Positions 1 through 11,773 of a stretch of DNA of 64,000 nt are shown here, piece after piece (positions within the stretch are counted from its first letter, which is position 1; every line of letters begins with the position of its first letter). The notes beneath the pieces are model-generated. The model was not told the DNA's origin. It saw only the letters and a program-made list of their open reading frames with translations, and did not search any database. Source of the stretch: Adineta steineri (lineage: Eukaryota > Rotifera > Eurotatoria > Adinetida > Adinetidae); the NCBI GenBank assembly GCA_905250115.1, contig CAJNOI010000036.1, positions 395,147 to 459,146 of the forward strand. Reading direction: 5' to 3'. Made by a program: the position numbers and the translations under genes.

Positions 1-1900
1 GTCTTGGTAATTCAGTTGTAGGTAAACCTTTAACAGATGGTTGAGGTAGTTGAGTAATATTAATCGATGTGCCTTGTGAAGATTCTTCTTGAATAAGAGC
101 TGAAGTAGTCTTAAGAGTAGTAGTTTCATCTGAGACAGGTAAGTCAGTAACAGTACTTGGTTTTACTTCAGGTGTAGGTACACCTTTAGCAGATGGTTGA
201 CGTAGTTGACCAACATTAACTGATGTTTCTTGTGAAGAATCTTCTTGACTAAGAGTTGAAGCTGTTTTGTGTATGGTACCAGCTGATGGCTGAATACCAG
301 CAGGAGCTTTATATTGAAATGCTTGTGGTGTATCAGTACGTTGAATTTGACCAAGATGAACGGCAGTTTCATCTAAGATTGGTAAATCTGTTGCAGTACT
401 TGGTTGTATGACGGATGATACTTGTGAAGATTTTTCTTGACTAAGAGATTTAGTTGTCTTATGAGTAGTATCAGTAGTAGGTAAACGATCAAGATGAATA
501 GTAGTTTCATCTAATGTAGATATATCAGTAACAGTAGTTGGCTGTATAATCGAAGATATTTGTTGTTTAGTTACATCAGTTGTAGAGTAACCTGTAGCAG
601 ATGGTTGACGTAGTTGGCCAACATTAACTGATGTATCTTGTGAAGATTCTTCTTGACTAAGAGCTGAAGTTGTTTTATGAATAGTACCGAGTGATGGTTG
701 TATATCAGTAGGAGCTTTATATTGAATCTTCTGTGGAACATCTGAACGGTGTAGTTGACTTAGATGAACAGAAGTTTCATCTAAAATAGGTAAGTCAGTA
801 GATGCACTTGGTTGGATGACTGATGTTGCGTGTTGTTTTGTTGCTTCAAATGATTGAGGTAAGTGAGTAAGTTCTTCTTGATCTAAAGGTAAAGTAGTTT
901 TATGAATAGTAGTTTCATCTAAAATAGGTAAGTCAATAGTAGTACTTGGCTGTAAGGTAGATGATGCTTGTTGTTGCGACAAGCTGTATTCTGAAGAAGT
1001 TTTCAGAATAGGTTGTGTAAATTGATTAAAAGTAATTGATGTTTCTTCTGCTGGTTCTTCTTGACCAAAAACAGAAGTTGTTGTTAAAATAGAACGTTCT
1101 GATTGTTGAACATTAGTAGATGGTTTATAGGTAACTGATTGTGGTAATCCAGATCGTTGAAGCTGATCTAGTTGAACAGCTGTTTCATCAAGTATTGGAA
1201 AATCAGTAGTAACACTTGGTTGTGAAATTGATGTAGCTTTTTGTTTAGTACCTGATGATTGTTGTTGATGCATATGACTGATATTGACTGATGTTTCGAC
1301 AGGTTCTTCATCAAGAGCACCGGTAGACATTGCAGTAGTTCGTTTTGGTGCTCCTGATTCTTGTTGTATGTCAGCTGATGATTTATATTCATAGGACTGT
1401 GCTGCTTCAGATCGTCGAAATTGATTAATACTCATACCTGTTTGATCAAGTAATGGGTAGTCTGCAGCAACGGTAGGTTGACTTATGGTAAGAGCTTGTC
1501 CCGATATTCCGGAAGAAGCGATGGCTAAACGTTGATCTATAGGATGTGCTACATATTGTTCGTATTCATGCTCATTGACTGAAGGTAGTGCATTCGAAAT
1601 ATGTGAAGCTCGACTAGATGAAAAAAATGATGATGTGGATGAAAAATTATTACCTTCAGGAATAAAATCCGACCATTGATTAGCATTACTAAGATCTTCA
1701 TAGAATGAATCAGGTGCCGAAGATATTATTTCAGTTGTTTTAGTTGTAGTTATGTAGTTATTTGCTGATTGACTTGATGATCTGTCAACAGTTGCTGCAG
1801 TCGTTTGCGGAATGTCCTCGTAACCATATGTCTCTACAGTTTCTGTAGTCGTTGATGTTGACGGTTGTATAAATTTAGTTTCATTTTGTGATTGAATTTC
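1..1900 (-). repeat. Coding tandem repeats, alternating long and short units
   Basis: Within the last exon of the Ig gene the reverse complement of the LDET codons recurs at about 124, 367, 505, 775, 913, 1183 and 1441. The spacings are 243, 138, 270, 138, 270 and 258 nt, all multiples of three, so units of about 81-90 residues alternate with units of exactly 46. Long units carry, in order, QPS..TDLPILDET, a Q-L-x-R segment, QYKAP, a QPS..GTIHKT segment, LSQEESSQ and a TSVNVGQLRQPS segment; short units skip from the first to the last block. Sequence is rich in Thr, Ser, Gln and Pro and probably disordered. Confidence 0.85.
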
Positions 1901-3585
1901 CTAGAAAAAAAAATATGTATTTGAATTAAAAGGAAAACATTTGAAATATTCTGTTTGATTTTATCTATATATGTATAAAAGACCTTGATGATACAATTGT
2001 CTGACACCTTCGATAAACAAATCAATTAGCACTATAGTATCAAGAAGCATATCATATAACTAATTAAGGCGATAGAAACAGGCTTTCATCAAAGTGTTAT
2101 TTTTTATATATTGTATAGTAAAAAAAGATACTATAAACAAATTACGATCAAATCAATATGTTCTATTAGATTTTTAACTTACAGATTTTGATTGTGATTT
2201 ATTTAGTGTAATCGTTGTAATGGTATCTTCAATTTCATATGTGTCATTTGATATATCTTTTGTAATCTATAAAAAATATTCAAGCAAAAAACTTTGAATG
2301 TGATTTATAGAGAATAAGAAGTAAATCTTACAGGCATATGTATAGATTGATCATTATAAGTTGATAATATTGTTGTTGGTGGAGTATGTTCAGTATAAAT
2401 ATTAATATCGTCTGTTTCTCCACCGGGAATATGAATTTTAATTTCTTCATATTCATTTGTTTCATTTAATGGCATTTGATGAAGGAGTGATGTACCTTTT
2501 CCTTGAGAACCTATGACCTGTGGATGACTATTGTCATCGACAGTTTGTTTTTTCATAATCGGTTCTTCGGATACTTCTTGATATTCTAAATATATGAACA
2601 AGAAAATATTGAAGAAATTATTAAAATTTCAATTTACCTAGCTCGTCATCACTAGAATCTTTGTCAACAATAACATGTGTTTGTGTCATAGCACGTCCAT
2701 AAACATTTTCAACATGAAATATATATGTACCTTGTAATTGTGAAGTCATTGAATTAATAGTTAATATTGATGAATAATTTGTATTAATTATTGAACTATC
2801 TTGTACTGGTTGTGGTGCAATACTATTTAAATATTGTACTTGCCATGTACAATGACATTGAACTGATGGAGAAAAATATTCAACTTGTAGTTGTAATTTT
2901 TTATTTGGTGAACATCGATAAATAGATTGAAGAGGTCGTGTGATTGTTGGTGGAATAAAACGATCAAGAGATGTGGCTGAATGCCATGTGTCATCAGCAC
3001 TTAAATCTTGTTGGCTTATTTGATCAGGTTGCTCCTCCTTTTCAGTAATAAAGCCTAGAAAACACAAAAAATATATATTTATAAGAATTTTTACAGCTGT
3101 AAAATTATTTAAGTACTCTAACATATGGATTATCGAAAACAATGAATACTTATTCTAGTTTTATAGTAAACAATAAACTCACTGTCAACAAATAGATAAG
3201 CACTCGATTCATCATGAAATTTTTCATGATCATAACTAATAGAAATCGTATAGACTCCTTCATCTTCTTGTTCACATTGTCGAATATCCATCCAATAAAG
3301 ATTTTCTCCAGGTAATGAATCAAATCGATAACGTGATTTTTCATCACTTATAATAGGTATATCATTTAAACGCCATTGAATATTTAATAAAGAACGATCT
3401 ATTTGTATATTTGAAGTTGTTGATAATAAACGTATTTTAGCTTCAAATCGTGCGGAATCTCCATGACGTACAGTAATAGATTTAAGTTCTTGTTCAAATC
3501 CAAATAATATTAATGTATTTTCTTTCGATTTATCTTCTTCATCAACATGAATAAATTTTGGTATACGTTCGTCGTTGAATGCCAT
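1..3585 (-). CDS. Ig-domain muscle-type protein with repeat-rich C-terminal part (partial, runs off left edge)
   Basis: Model on the minus strand: exons 3585-3183, 3054-2638, 2585-2332, 2266-2183 and 1900-1 (open at the window edge), all with GT..AG borders and matching phases (1,1,0,0). Exon 1 holds an I-set Ig domain (strand-F motif DEGVYTISISY), exon 2 a second one (QGTYIFHVENVYG). Exons 3-4 are acidic linkers. The last exon is open for 1.9 kb without a stop and encodes degenerate repeats around a core T-D-L-P-I-L-D-E-T. Ig arrays of this type are typical of titin, obscurin and UNC-89 cytoskeletal proteins; sarcomeric location is inferred. The ATG at 3585 follows AAAGA and no pyrimidine-rich acceptor. 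The upstream Ig gene ends in phase 1, which does not join the only AG near this ATG, so I treat it as a separate gene; one giant gene with a missed exon remains possible. Confidence 0.7.
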
Positions 3586-4548
3586 TCTTTTTTCAATTCA
3601 ATAGAATATTAAAAATAGAAAAAAAAAGCGACACCCCACTGAATAATAAAAACAAATACCAATACAGTAGTACAGCTAAGTACGATGATGATGATGAAAA
3701 TAGAACGCAGCAAGAGGCAACAAAAAAGAAAATGTTGTCTATTATCTACCAATATTGCTTGAAAAACAGATAGACAAACTTCATGTTTACTACTTGGTCA
3801 TTGGTATAGGCAGCTGTACATATGATATAATCATAGGAAAGAAAATCAACAACGACGACGACGAGAAATTTGTCGAAGGAAAAAAAAGAAAAAAAAAGAT
3901 GATATATTACTAGAAGTATTACAGAGTCATAGGTTGAGACGCATTTCCTTCTTCTTCTTCTTTTTATTCTATTATTGTTTGCTGAGATTTATTCTTTTCT
4001 ATATTCTTTTAGTCAATGTGGATACTGGATAGACGAAGGAGAAATGACGATGATGACCGATATGTACATATAGTGGAAAAAACGTAGGCGTGGAACAAAA
4101 GAATATACATGGATAATTTATTCTATGAAAGAGCACTAAGGGCAAATATTGTTGATAGATAGATATTACTGTCTTTTTTACTTATGGATGATGTCAACAA
4201 TGATGCCCAACATTCATTTATAAATCAATAGAACCAAATTCATATGAAAATATAGATAACCATAATAATAAGAATTAGATATTATTTGAACATTATAAAA
4301 TTTTGTATTAATAATAATAATTAAATATTTGATATCGAATGAAAAAATTAAAATTACACAATAATATTATCCTTAACCTTATAATAACAAATTAAATAAG
4401 AGAATCAATTGATATACGCGAAATAACATACGATTGCGTAAGAGATATATTATCTTGTATAATATGAGATGTTAATCGTTTTCTTTTTTATACAAAAATC
4501 AATAGTATATTAACAAACTATTATTCACTAATTTTTCTTATCTTTAAA
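3586..4548. other. Stretch between the two Ig gene models
   Basis: About 960 bases with poly-purine and A/T runs. I see no exon on either strand. It is either the promoter of the downstream Ig gene or a long intron of one larger gene. Confidence 0.5.
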
Positions 4549-7500
4549 TCAAAAATATATATATATATTACCAGGTTTTTGTCCATCTGCTATGGTCGTT
4601 ATATTTCCACTAGACAAATCAGCAATACGAGCATCTAATTCTTTAGTAAGACGACGAGATTCTTCATATACAGCTTTATCATAAGTTATTTGTGATTCTG
4701 TTGCATCTTCATGATCACTAGGTGGTCCAGATACATATGATAAAGATGATCTATCACTATCAACTTCATATTGATAATCTATAAAAAGAAGAAAATTTTA
4801 ATTTATATATTTATTAATTATAAACTTACGTATAACATCAACAGTCGTACTTGTACTTGTTTTTTCTTGTTCATTATTTGCCTCACATCGGTATATTCCA
4901 CTATCAGTTGGATAAATATCATTTATAGTTAATGTTGATTTACCAGTTAAAGGATCAAAATTGATTTGACGTGTATGTTGTTGTTTATCATTGATAAATA
5001 TTTGTTGTTCATCTTTAAACCATCGTATATAGATTGGTCGTCGTCCATGGACAACACATGTTAATTGAATGGTATCACCATCACGACATGTGATTGGTAT
5101 TGTTGATAATGGCTTAATGAAATATAAATGTGTCGATACATCATCTTCAGGCATAGGTGGTAATTGACGAATTAAAATTTTAACTTGACATGTTGATTCA
5201 ACTTGACCATGTTGATTTGAAATAATTAAACGATAAAGTCCAGAATCAGTTGTTTGAGTTGGATCAATAATTATAAAACATATACCAGTATCAGGATTAT
5301 AATGACGTCGTGTACGATATGCATTTTCTGAAATAATTATTTGATTATTTAACCATTTTATTTGACATTGTGTACCAGCCATAACTTGACATGAAAGTAA
5401 TAAACGTTCACCTTCTTCACATTCAATATTTGATGGAAGTAATTGAAAAAATACTGGACACATGCCAATTGTTTCATTGACTATATCAGAACTATGACTT
5501 GTTGTTGTTGTTGGATATGTTGAAATTATTGCTTGAGAATGACGAGCATGTTCAACATTACGAGTTGATATACTAGTACTGTCATCTGATGATGATGATG
5601 GAACTACTTCTGGTATTGGTGCAAGTAATGTATTGAGTTCCATTGGTAATTCATTCTAAATATTAATATACTGTTTTTTGTTTTTCAATTAATAAATTTA
5701 ATATTTACTCGTGCAAATGTTTGAACTTGTTCACTCCATTTAATAGCTTTTGTTTGATCTTTTTTAGCTTCAGTTGATGGTACAAGTTGATCACCAATTG
5801 TACGAAATGGTGATTCAACAGGACTATTTGATAAAGGTTGATGAGATTGAAATATTTGATGACCAACTGTTGATTCATCAAGTCGTAGACGTTTTCGATC
5901 AATTGTAGATAATTGTTCTTGTCGATCAATTTCTGGTCGTTTTTTAGTGTCAAATATAGATTGAGAAGAAATTATCTAGAAGAAAAATTAACAAAATAAA
6001 TAGATAAATTTTATTTTTTTTGCTTCGTTACTTCATCCGTTGAAAATTGTTTTTGTTCTACTTCGTTGATAATAACATTACATGACGATGACACACTATA
6101 ATGAGCATTCGATGCATGACATTCATATGTACCTTCATGACGATGTTTCGTTGTTCGATCAACTGTTAGTAAAGGAATAAAATGATTTGGTAATGTATCA
6201 TAAGATGTATGAAATTGACCACGATCAACATCACTAGTTATTGTGTTTGTTACCAATGATGATGGTGGACTATCATTTGAAACAGAAACTAATTCTCCAT
6301 TTCTATACCATTCAAATTTTTCAATATGAAGACCAGCAATACGACATGATAGTTGTAATGGATGATTTTCAGTAATTATAATTGGATCAGGTAATGCTCG
6401 ATCGAGACGTAGTTCATACCAATGTATAGGAAACATATTATCATTAATTATAGTATTTTGATTCGTAGGCGTTACAAAAATTGTCTTTGATTCATCTTCA
6501 TCTAGTAATAGAAGGAAAAAAAATAATAATCGATATCTACTTCTTTCTATTTCTACTCGATTAGTTAATTAGTTATCAATCGACAAATATGCTCAGTGCA
6601 GTGTCGCAGAAGAAAATATCTTTTCCTTTTTCTTTTTCTCGTTCTTTCTCTTTCTTTCTTTCTCGATTTTTGCAGAATCATCATCATTTGTTGTTCTTTC
6701 ATAGCAAGCTCTAATATACAATTTCCTGCGACATCGCATGGATAACATAAGGATATATATGGTCAGGCCGTAGCACATTACCACTATTGCCTAGAAGAAA
6801 CGAGAAAGACGACGACGAAGAGAGTTTGTTGTTAACAATATGTATTATCAGTAAAGCATAATATACCAGAAAAGTATTGGAAAAAAAAGAAGAAGGCCGA
6901 AGATAGAAATTACAGAAATCAATGTAGCACGAAACATGCCTATGCTAACGTTTTGTAAAATGGTTTCTGAATGTCATGGAGGTCATCAAATATATCTATA
7001 CAATCAATACAAAAACGTTATTTATTTAGAATATCTTTATCTTAGTTTTGGAAAATAATAATAATAATAATAATCCAAAAAATATATATTTTATATTATT
7101 GGTCTCGAAAGAATTTCTATAATATGTTGTTTTTAAGATAAAAACCAATTTTCATGTTAATATAAGGAAAATAAAAATGTTATAATTACTCACCTTCTGG
7201 CGAAATATGGCCAGCCATATGAAGAATAGGAATTTTAGTCCAAGCTTTATCAGCTAAATATATTTATATTATTATAATAAGGAAACATTTTTTTGTTTAA
7301 ATAAAATCTTACAATTATCAATTTGTATTTTAACATGTAATAATTCTGTAGTATTATCCAAACCTATTGCTTGACAACAATATGAACCTTCATCCGTATA
7401 AAGTACAGAACGTATATAAAGGGCACATAGACCTGTTGCTGGTGTATATCGATGCCACATACGAAAACCTCTTACTTCAACTAATTCACCATTTGCATAC

Positions 7501-7634
7501 CAAACAACTGCTTTAACTCGTTGATGACGAACATAACATTCAAGAAGTATATTATCACCCGGACGACATATATAAGTTTCCGAGAGACGACTTAAAAAGA
7601 GTTCACCAGTGTCAGTCTTTGTTGATTTTGCCAT
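4549..7634 (-). CDS. Protein with four I-set Ig domains (titin/obscurin/UNC-89-like)
   Basis: Exons on the minus strand: 7634-7313, 7253-7194, 6501-6032, 5975-5709, 5655-4830 and 4778-4549; phases 1,1,0,0,1 all agree and give 724 residues. Ig domain 1 lies in exon 1 (DEGSYCCQAIG), Ig 2 in exon 3 (HEGTYECHASN), Ig 3 and Ig 4 in exon 5 (DSGLYRLIISN and DSGIYRCEANN); each shows the paired Cys/Trp core or part of it. Exon 4 is a charged linker. There is no signal peptide or membrane segment, so an intracellular cytoskeletal role is inferred. The ATG at 7634 follows TTTTTCAAA. The end is uncertain: exon 6 either reads to a TGA at 4549-4551 or is spliced from a GTAATA donor just after 4572 to an exon I could not find. 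The intron 7193-6502 is unusually long, nearly 700 nt. Confidence 0.72.
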
Positions 7635-10332
7635 TTTGAAAAAACGTGTGCGTAAATATAGGCACTGGCAAGACGGTTCGACTGACTACTTGTCTGATCT
7701 ATACGATATATGAAGATGAGAAGAAGCAAAGAAAGCAAAAAAAGTGTGAATATAATAATGCTAACAACAACAACAGCAGATCGTAGCAAATGTCATTGTG
7801 TACACAATGTAGAAAAAAGAAAAAAAATCACACGGTCCTATGGATCCTTCCAGAGAAATAATCACTTGTTCTCTAACATAACTAAATATATGTATATATG
7901 TATTTATCTATGTACGTATGTTTGTATGTACATATACATACATACAAAAAAAAGAAGAGAGAGAGAGACAGAGACAGAGATCGAGAAAGATGATTGATAT
8001 GCCGAGAATTATCTAACAAAAAATGGGAGTGAACCATACCTGCCTACATAATCTTTTATTATACATATTAACATCTCACTATAGTATAGTTAATCGAATC
8101 TAAGTGTGAGTTTGTCCTTGGAATTGTTGTCATCTCTCGTTGTCTTGTGTCTTTTTTTCTCTCTTTCTCTACGATTTGCTTCGAGAAAAAGCAGAGTATC
8201 GTTTTTCTCTTTCTTATTCATACGACCGTTATCATCTAATGTTAAGCGGCAGGTGATTTGTCCCTCATAGATATATTTGATGGATGGATTGATTGCATAC
8301 GAGACACATTGGTGCACAAAAAAAAAGTGTTTGGTGATAATATTTGGAGCAAAGCTTTTCCTTCATCATTATCATCATTTAATCATATAACACACAGTAT
8401 CAATCTTTCTATTCTCTTGAAAAAAACATACAAATATGTTGTTACTATATATATATGTATATCGTTATGAAAATGTTTTAATAAAAGAAAACCTATTTAA
8501 AGAATTTAATGAAAATAAATAATATTAGCAGATATCTGGTAACTATAGTTTTTCTTTACTAACATTAAAAAAAAATAAACATTATATACATGATAGATGA
8601 AGTTGAAATAAATAAACAAACATAGGATGTGTATACTTATCCTTGCCTTATTCGCTAATATTACAATGATGTTATATAGTTAACTAATGACCTTGAACAG
8701 TCTCGCTATTTTAACTTACTACTCATCTTACCCTTTTGTCATCTTTATAGATTCAAATAAAAACCAACATAAATATATATATATAGATATATCTACTCGT
8801 GTCCTTTGTATATTCATTGGTAATATCATGATACTGAGAATCGTATTCATTTTTTTTTCTCCGATTAAGTATACGAGAAACATATCTATCATAATATCAG
8901 ATGACGAGTTGTCAGTCTTTTATATATCTAAATAACTGATGCTACGTAGACATTGCATGATCCAAGCTTGACGCCGTAAATACTACATAAGATTAGTTAA
9001 ATTCCTGTCAACCTATCATTCAACAGAGAAAATCTATCTTCGCATCGTTTCGTCATCATCATCGTTGTCGTCTTCGTCGTCTTCGTTGGCGCTTTCTTGG
9101 AATAGTTTTGAATACAGTCAATTTTGACTAACGTATACACTATGTTAAGCTGATGGACCTTTGTCGATATTTATAGAATGCCGGATTATTTGTTATTCTA
9201 ACGTTTCTCGACAAAGATTAATTATTGTAGAATAGAGATAAAAAACATCTAATATTACTAGCGTCAATTATATCCTTGATTAGACACAGAAATCACCATT
9301 TTCTAAAAAAACTATATATCTATAATCAAGTAAGAGCCTTGACGAAATTAATCGAATATTATGTAGTATGTAGAACTTAAATCTTAGTTTTAATTCCCCT
9401 TATGATTTACTTTAGTTGAAACAGTTGTTTAACTCATAAGATCAAATTGCCATTTAGAAATAATTTATATCTTATTTTTTCGCCTAAATAACGATTGATA
9501 ATTGAATTATTTTATCATTAACATTTGGAGTATTTTCTTGGAAAAATAATAGCCATGATTCATTTCATTTACAAAAAATTACTTTGTTCATTATTTAAAT
9601 TATTAAAATGTTCAAAAGAAATATTTTCTCAGATGAATACAGTATCGTTAAGAAAAAAATCCTTCATAAAGAAATGAATTGTTATCATCATATACATGTA
9701 CTGAAGTGATGACAGATTTAATTACAAGAGCAAAACAGTTGTTATTCAATCTTGATGAACAAAAGGTCATGATGATCTGATAAATTTAATAGAATGTTTA
9801 GATACTTTCTCATTTACACCAACTTGACAAAAGAAAGTGTTATTTTATAATTTTTTCCTTTCTACACGTTAATTTCTGTATAATGTATCTTAAAATGTTA
9901 TTATTATGTCTAAAATACATCTTGCCTCATTAGTTAAAATTTTCCATATTTTTTTCTTAAGGCCTTTACTATAGACACATGTTAACTTATGACAATAAAT
10001 CATTTTTCGATCTTATTTCATTTGAAATCGTAAATTACGATACATTAATAAATTTTTTCAATTAATATTACAGAGGATAGTCTGGAAATAATTCATATGT
10101 CTGGGTCCGCACGATCTTCGTTTCTGTAAACAAGAACTGTCATAAACGATAAAGGCTACTCTATCATATATTTTTCTTATCATTATACACATCCGTTAAT
10201 CCTAATGGCGTAAATGCAGATGTTCTGTTAATTATATTGTATACAAGCACTGATGTTATGCATATATATATATTATCTTCAGTTATATAGATTTTTAACT
10301 TTAATATAAGTATCCGAAATGTTCAGTTTACT

Positions 10333-10374
<42 letters not shown>

Positions 10375-10687
10375 GACTAAAGTCAAATAAAAAATGAATT
10401 AAAATGTCCTTTTTTCTGTAAATAAAAACGTCACTTCTTCAGTTTCTTTTGCTTTTTGTCACCCATCCTCATACATACACTCACGCACAAACAAGTGCAC
10501 AGAGAGAGAAGAAAAAAAAACAAAACGACATACGTACAAACAGAGAAAAAAAAGAAATAAATGAGAGAGAAAAGAAACAGAACGAGTACAATTGCAATTG
10601 TATGGAAAGAAGGAAAACGAGAGAGAGAAATCGACAGTTAATAACGAACAACAATAATATATAAAAAAAAGAAGAAACTGACAAATA
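7635..10687. other. Intergenic region, 3 kb
   Basis: AT-rich sequence with purine-rich low complexity (GA-rich about 7950-7990) and an (AAT)n microsatellite at about 10334-10373. Short open frames here have no compositional or similarity support. It must hold the promoter of the Ig gene to its left and the 3' end of the FAM199X-like gene to its right. Confidence 0.6.
10334..10373. repeat. (AAT)n microsatellite
   Basis: About 13 uninterrupted AAT units, seen directly. A shorter run of the same unit lies at about 7055-7074. Confidence 0.95.
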
Positions 10688-11773
10688 TTACGATAGAATA
10701 TCAACTTCAATATCTTCATCGCATTTTGTCAATTCTAGTACTTGATGATGTTGAGCATTGAATAAACCTGAACGATGTTCTTTAGCTGCTTGTCGTTGTT
10801 CTTTACGTTGACGTAATTTTAATGCTTTTTCAATACGTTGAGATAATGGATCACTTTTATTTGATGATAATGATGAATAACCATCACTTTCATCATTCAT
10901 TGAACCACCACCACCAATTAAATTAAATTTTATTATATTTCTAATACGTCGATGTTTTTCATCATTCATACCAGAAAAATCTAAAATAAATTCTGTTTGA
11001 TGTGGTAATAATTGTGGTCCATCTGGTTGTAATATTCTTATAATTTCTAATTGTTCACGTCTTCCAAGTTGTTCATTAATAATACGTGTCAGATCTTCTG
11101 TTGCAGATGTTTGTTCATCACTTGTCATTTTTGACCATGCTTTTGTTGGTAAAGATCGTCCACTTGTAGTAGTACGATTTTTTGGTTGTGGTTTAGGTGA
11201 TGGTGGTGCACTACGTTGTGGTGGTGGTGCTTGTAATGGACTAGAAGAATTAGCAAGTTGTTGAAATAATGAACGTGTATCATCTAATTCAGAAAAATAA
11301 TCATTCTCAAAAAAATCCGATAAATCGGATGTACCAATAAAATCTGCTTCAATACCAAGAAATAAATCATCAACAACACTTGAAGTATTACAACCACCAA
11401 TATCCATATATAAATCATCCGAACATACAGACATAGATTTTGATGATGTTAATTGATTAACAGATGATGGTACTGTACTTAATGTAGCTGTTAAATCTGG
11501 CTGTGAATTACTTCTTGACATAGATGCAAGCATATCAGAATTGAGAAATTGTTGAATGGATGTTTGACCATTATTTAATGTTAATGGTGGCGGTGGAGGA
11601 GTTTGTAATGTTGGAGGATAATTCGACCAAAATAAGGGTGATGTTGGTTGATAAGTATTTGTGAATGGTGTTGTTGAATATGAATTATTACGCATACGAA
11701 AAGTTGACGAGGACGGATAGATATTACTACCACCACCACCATCACCTGATTTACCTAATGAAGATTGCATCAT
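10688..11773 (-). CDS. FAM199X: FAM199X-like protein
   Basis: Single open exon of 361 residues. The N-terminal half is low-complexity (Ser, Pro, Gly runs); there is a short acidic segment with DLSDFFENDYF. The conserved part is about residues 205-290: SLPTKAWSKM, then a helical stretch with LGRREQLEIIRIL and PHQTEFILDF followed by NDEKHRRIRNIIKF. I recall this arrangement from FAM199X, a widely conserved animal protein without a known biochemical function; that identification is from memory. A basic region with RIEKALKLRQRKEQR follows. On the minus strand the ATG directly follows TTTTCTGTTTTCAG, a textbook splice acceptor, so either a non-coding leader exon is spliced here, a coding exon lies upstream, or a trans-spliced leader is added. 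Confidence 0.62.
   Translation of the reverse strand: MMQSSLGKSGDGGGGSNIYPSSSTFRMRNNSYSTTPFTNTYQPTSPLFWSNYPPTLQTPPPPPLTLNNGQTSIQQFLNSDMLASMSRSNSQPDLTATLSTVPSSVNQLTSSKSMSVCSDDLYMDIGGCNTSSVVDDLFLGIEADFIGTSDLSDFFENDYFSELDDTRSLFQQLANSSSPLQAPPPQRSAPPSPKPQPKNRTTTSGRSLPTKAWSKMTSDEQTSATEDLTRIINEQLGRREQLEIIRILQPDGPQLLPHQTEFILDFSGMNDEKHRRIRNIIKFNLIGGGGSMNDESDGYSSLSSNKSDPLSQRIEKALKLRQRKEQRQAAKEHRSGLFNAQHHQVLELTKCDEDIEVDILS

Noticed and set aside
3579-3773. 64-codon plus-strand frame opposite the Ig gene start
   Set aside because: Lys/Asn/Asp-rich chance frame in the intergenic region, no acceptor or similarity.
10449-10719. Overlapping open frames on both strands near the FAM199X 3' end
   Set aside because: Low-complexity purine/pyrimidine-rich frames lying in the 3' flank; no family resemblance and they overlap each other.
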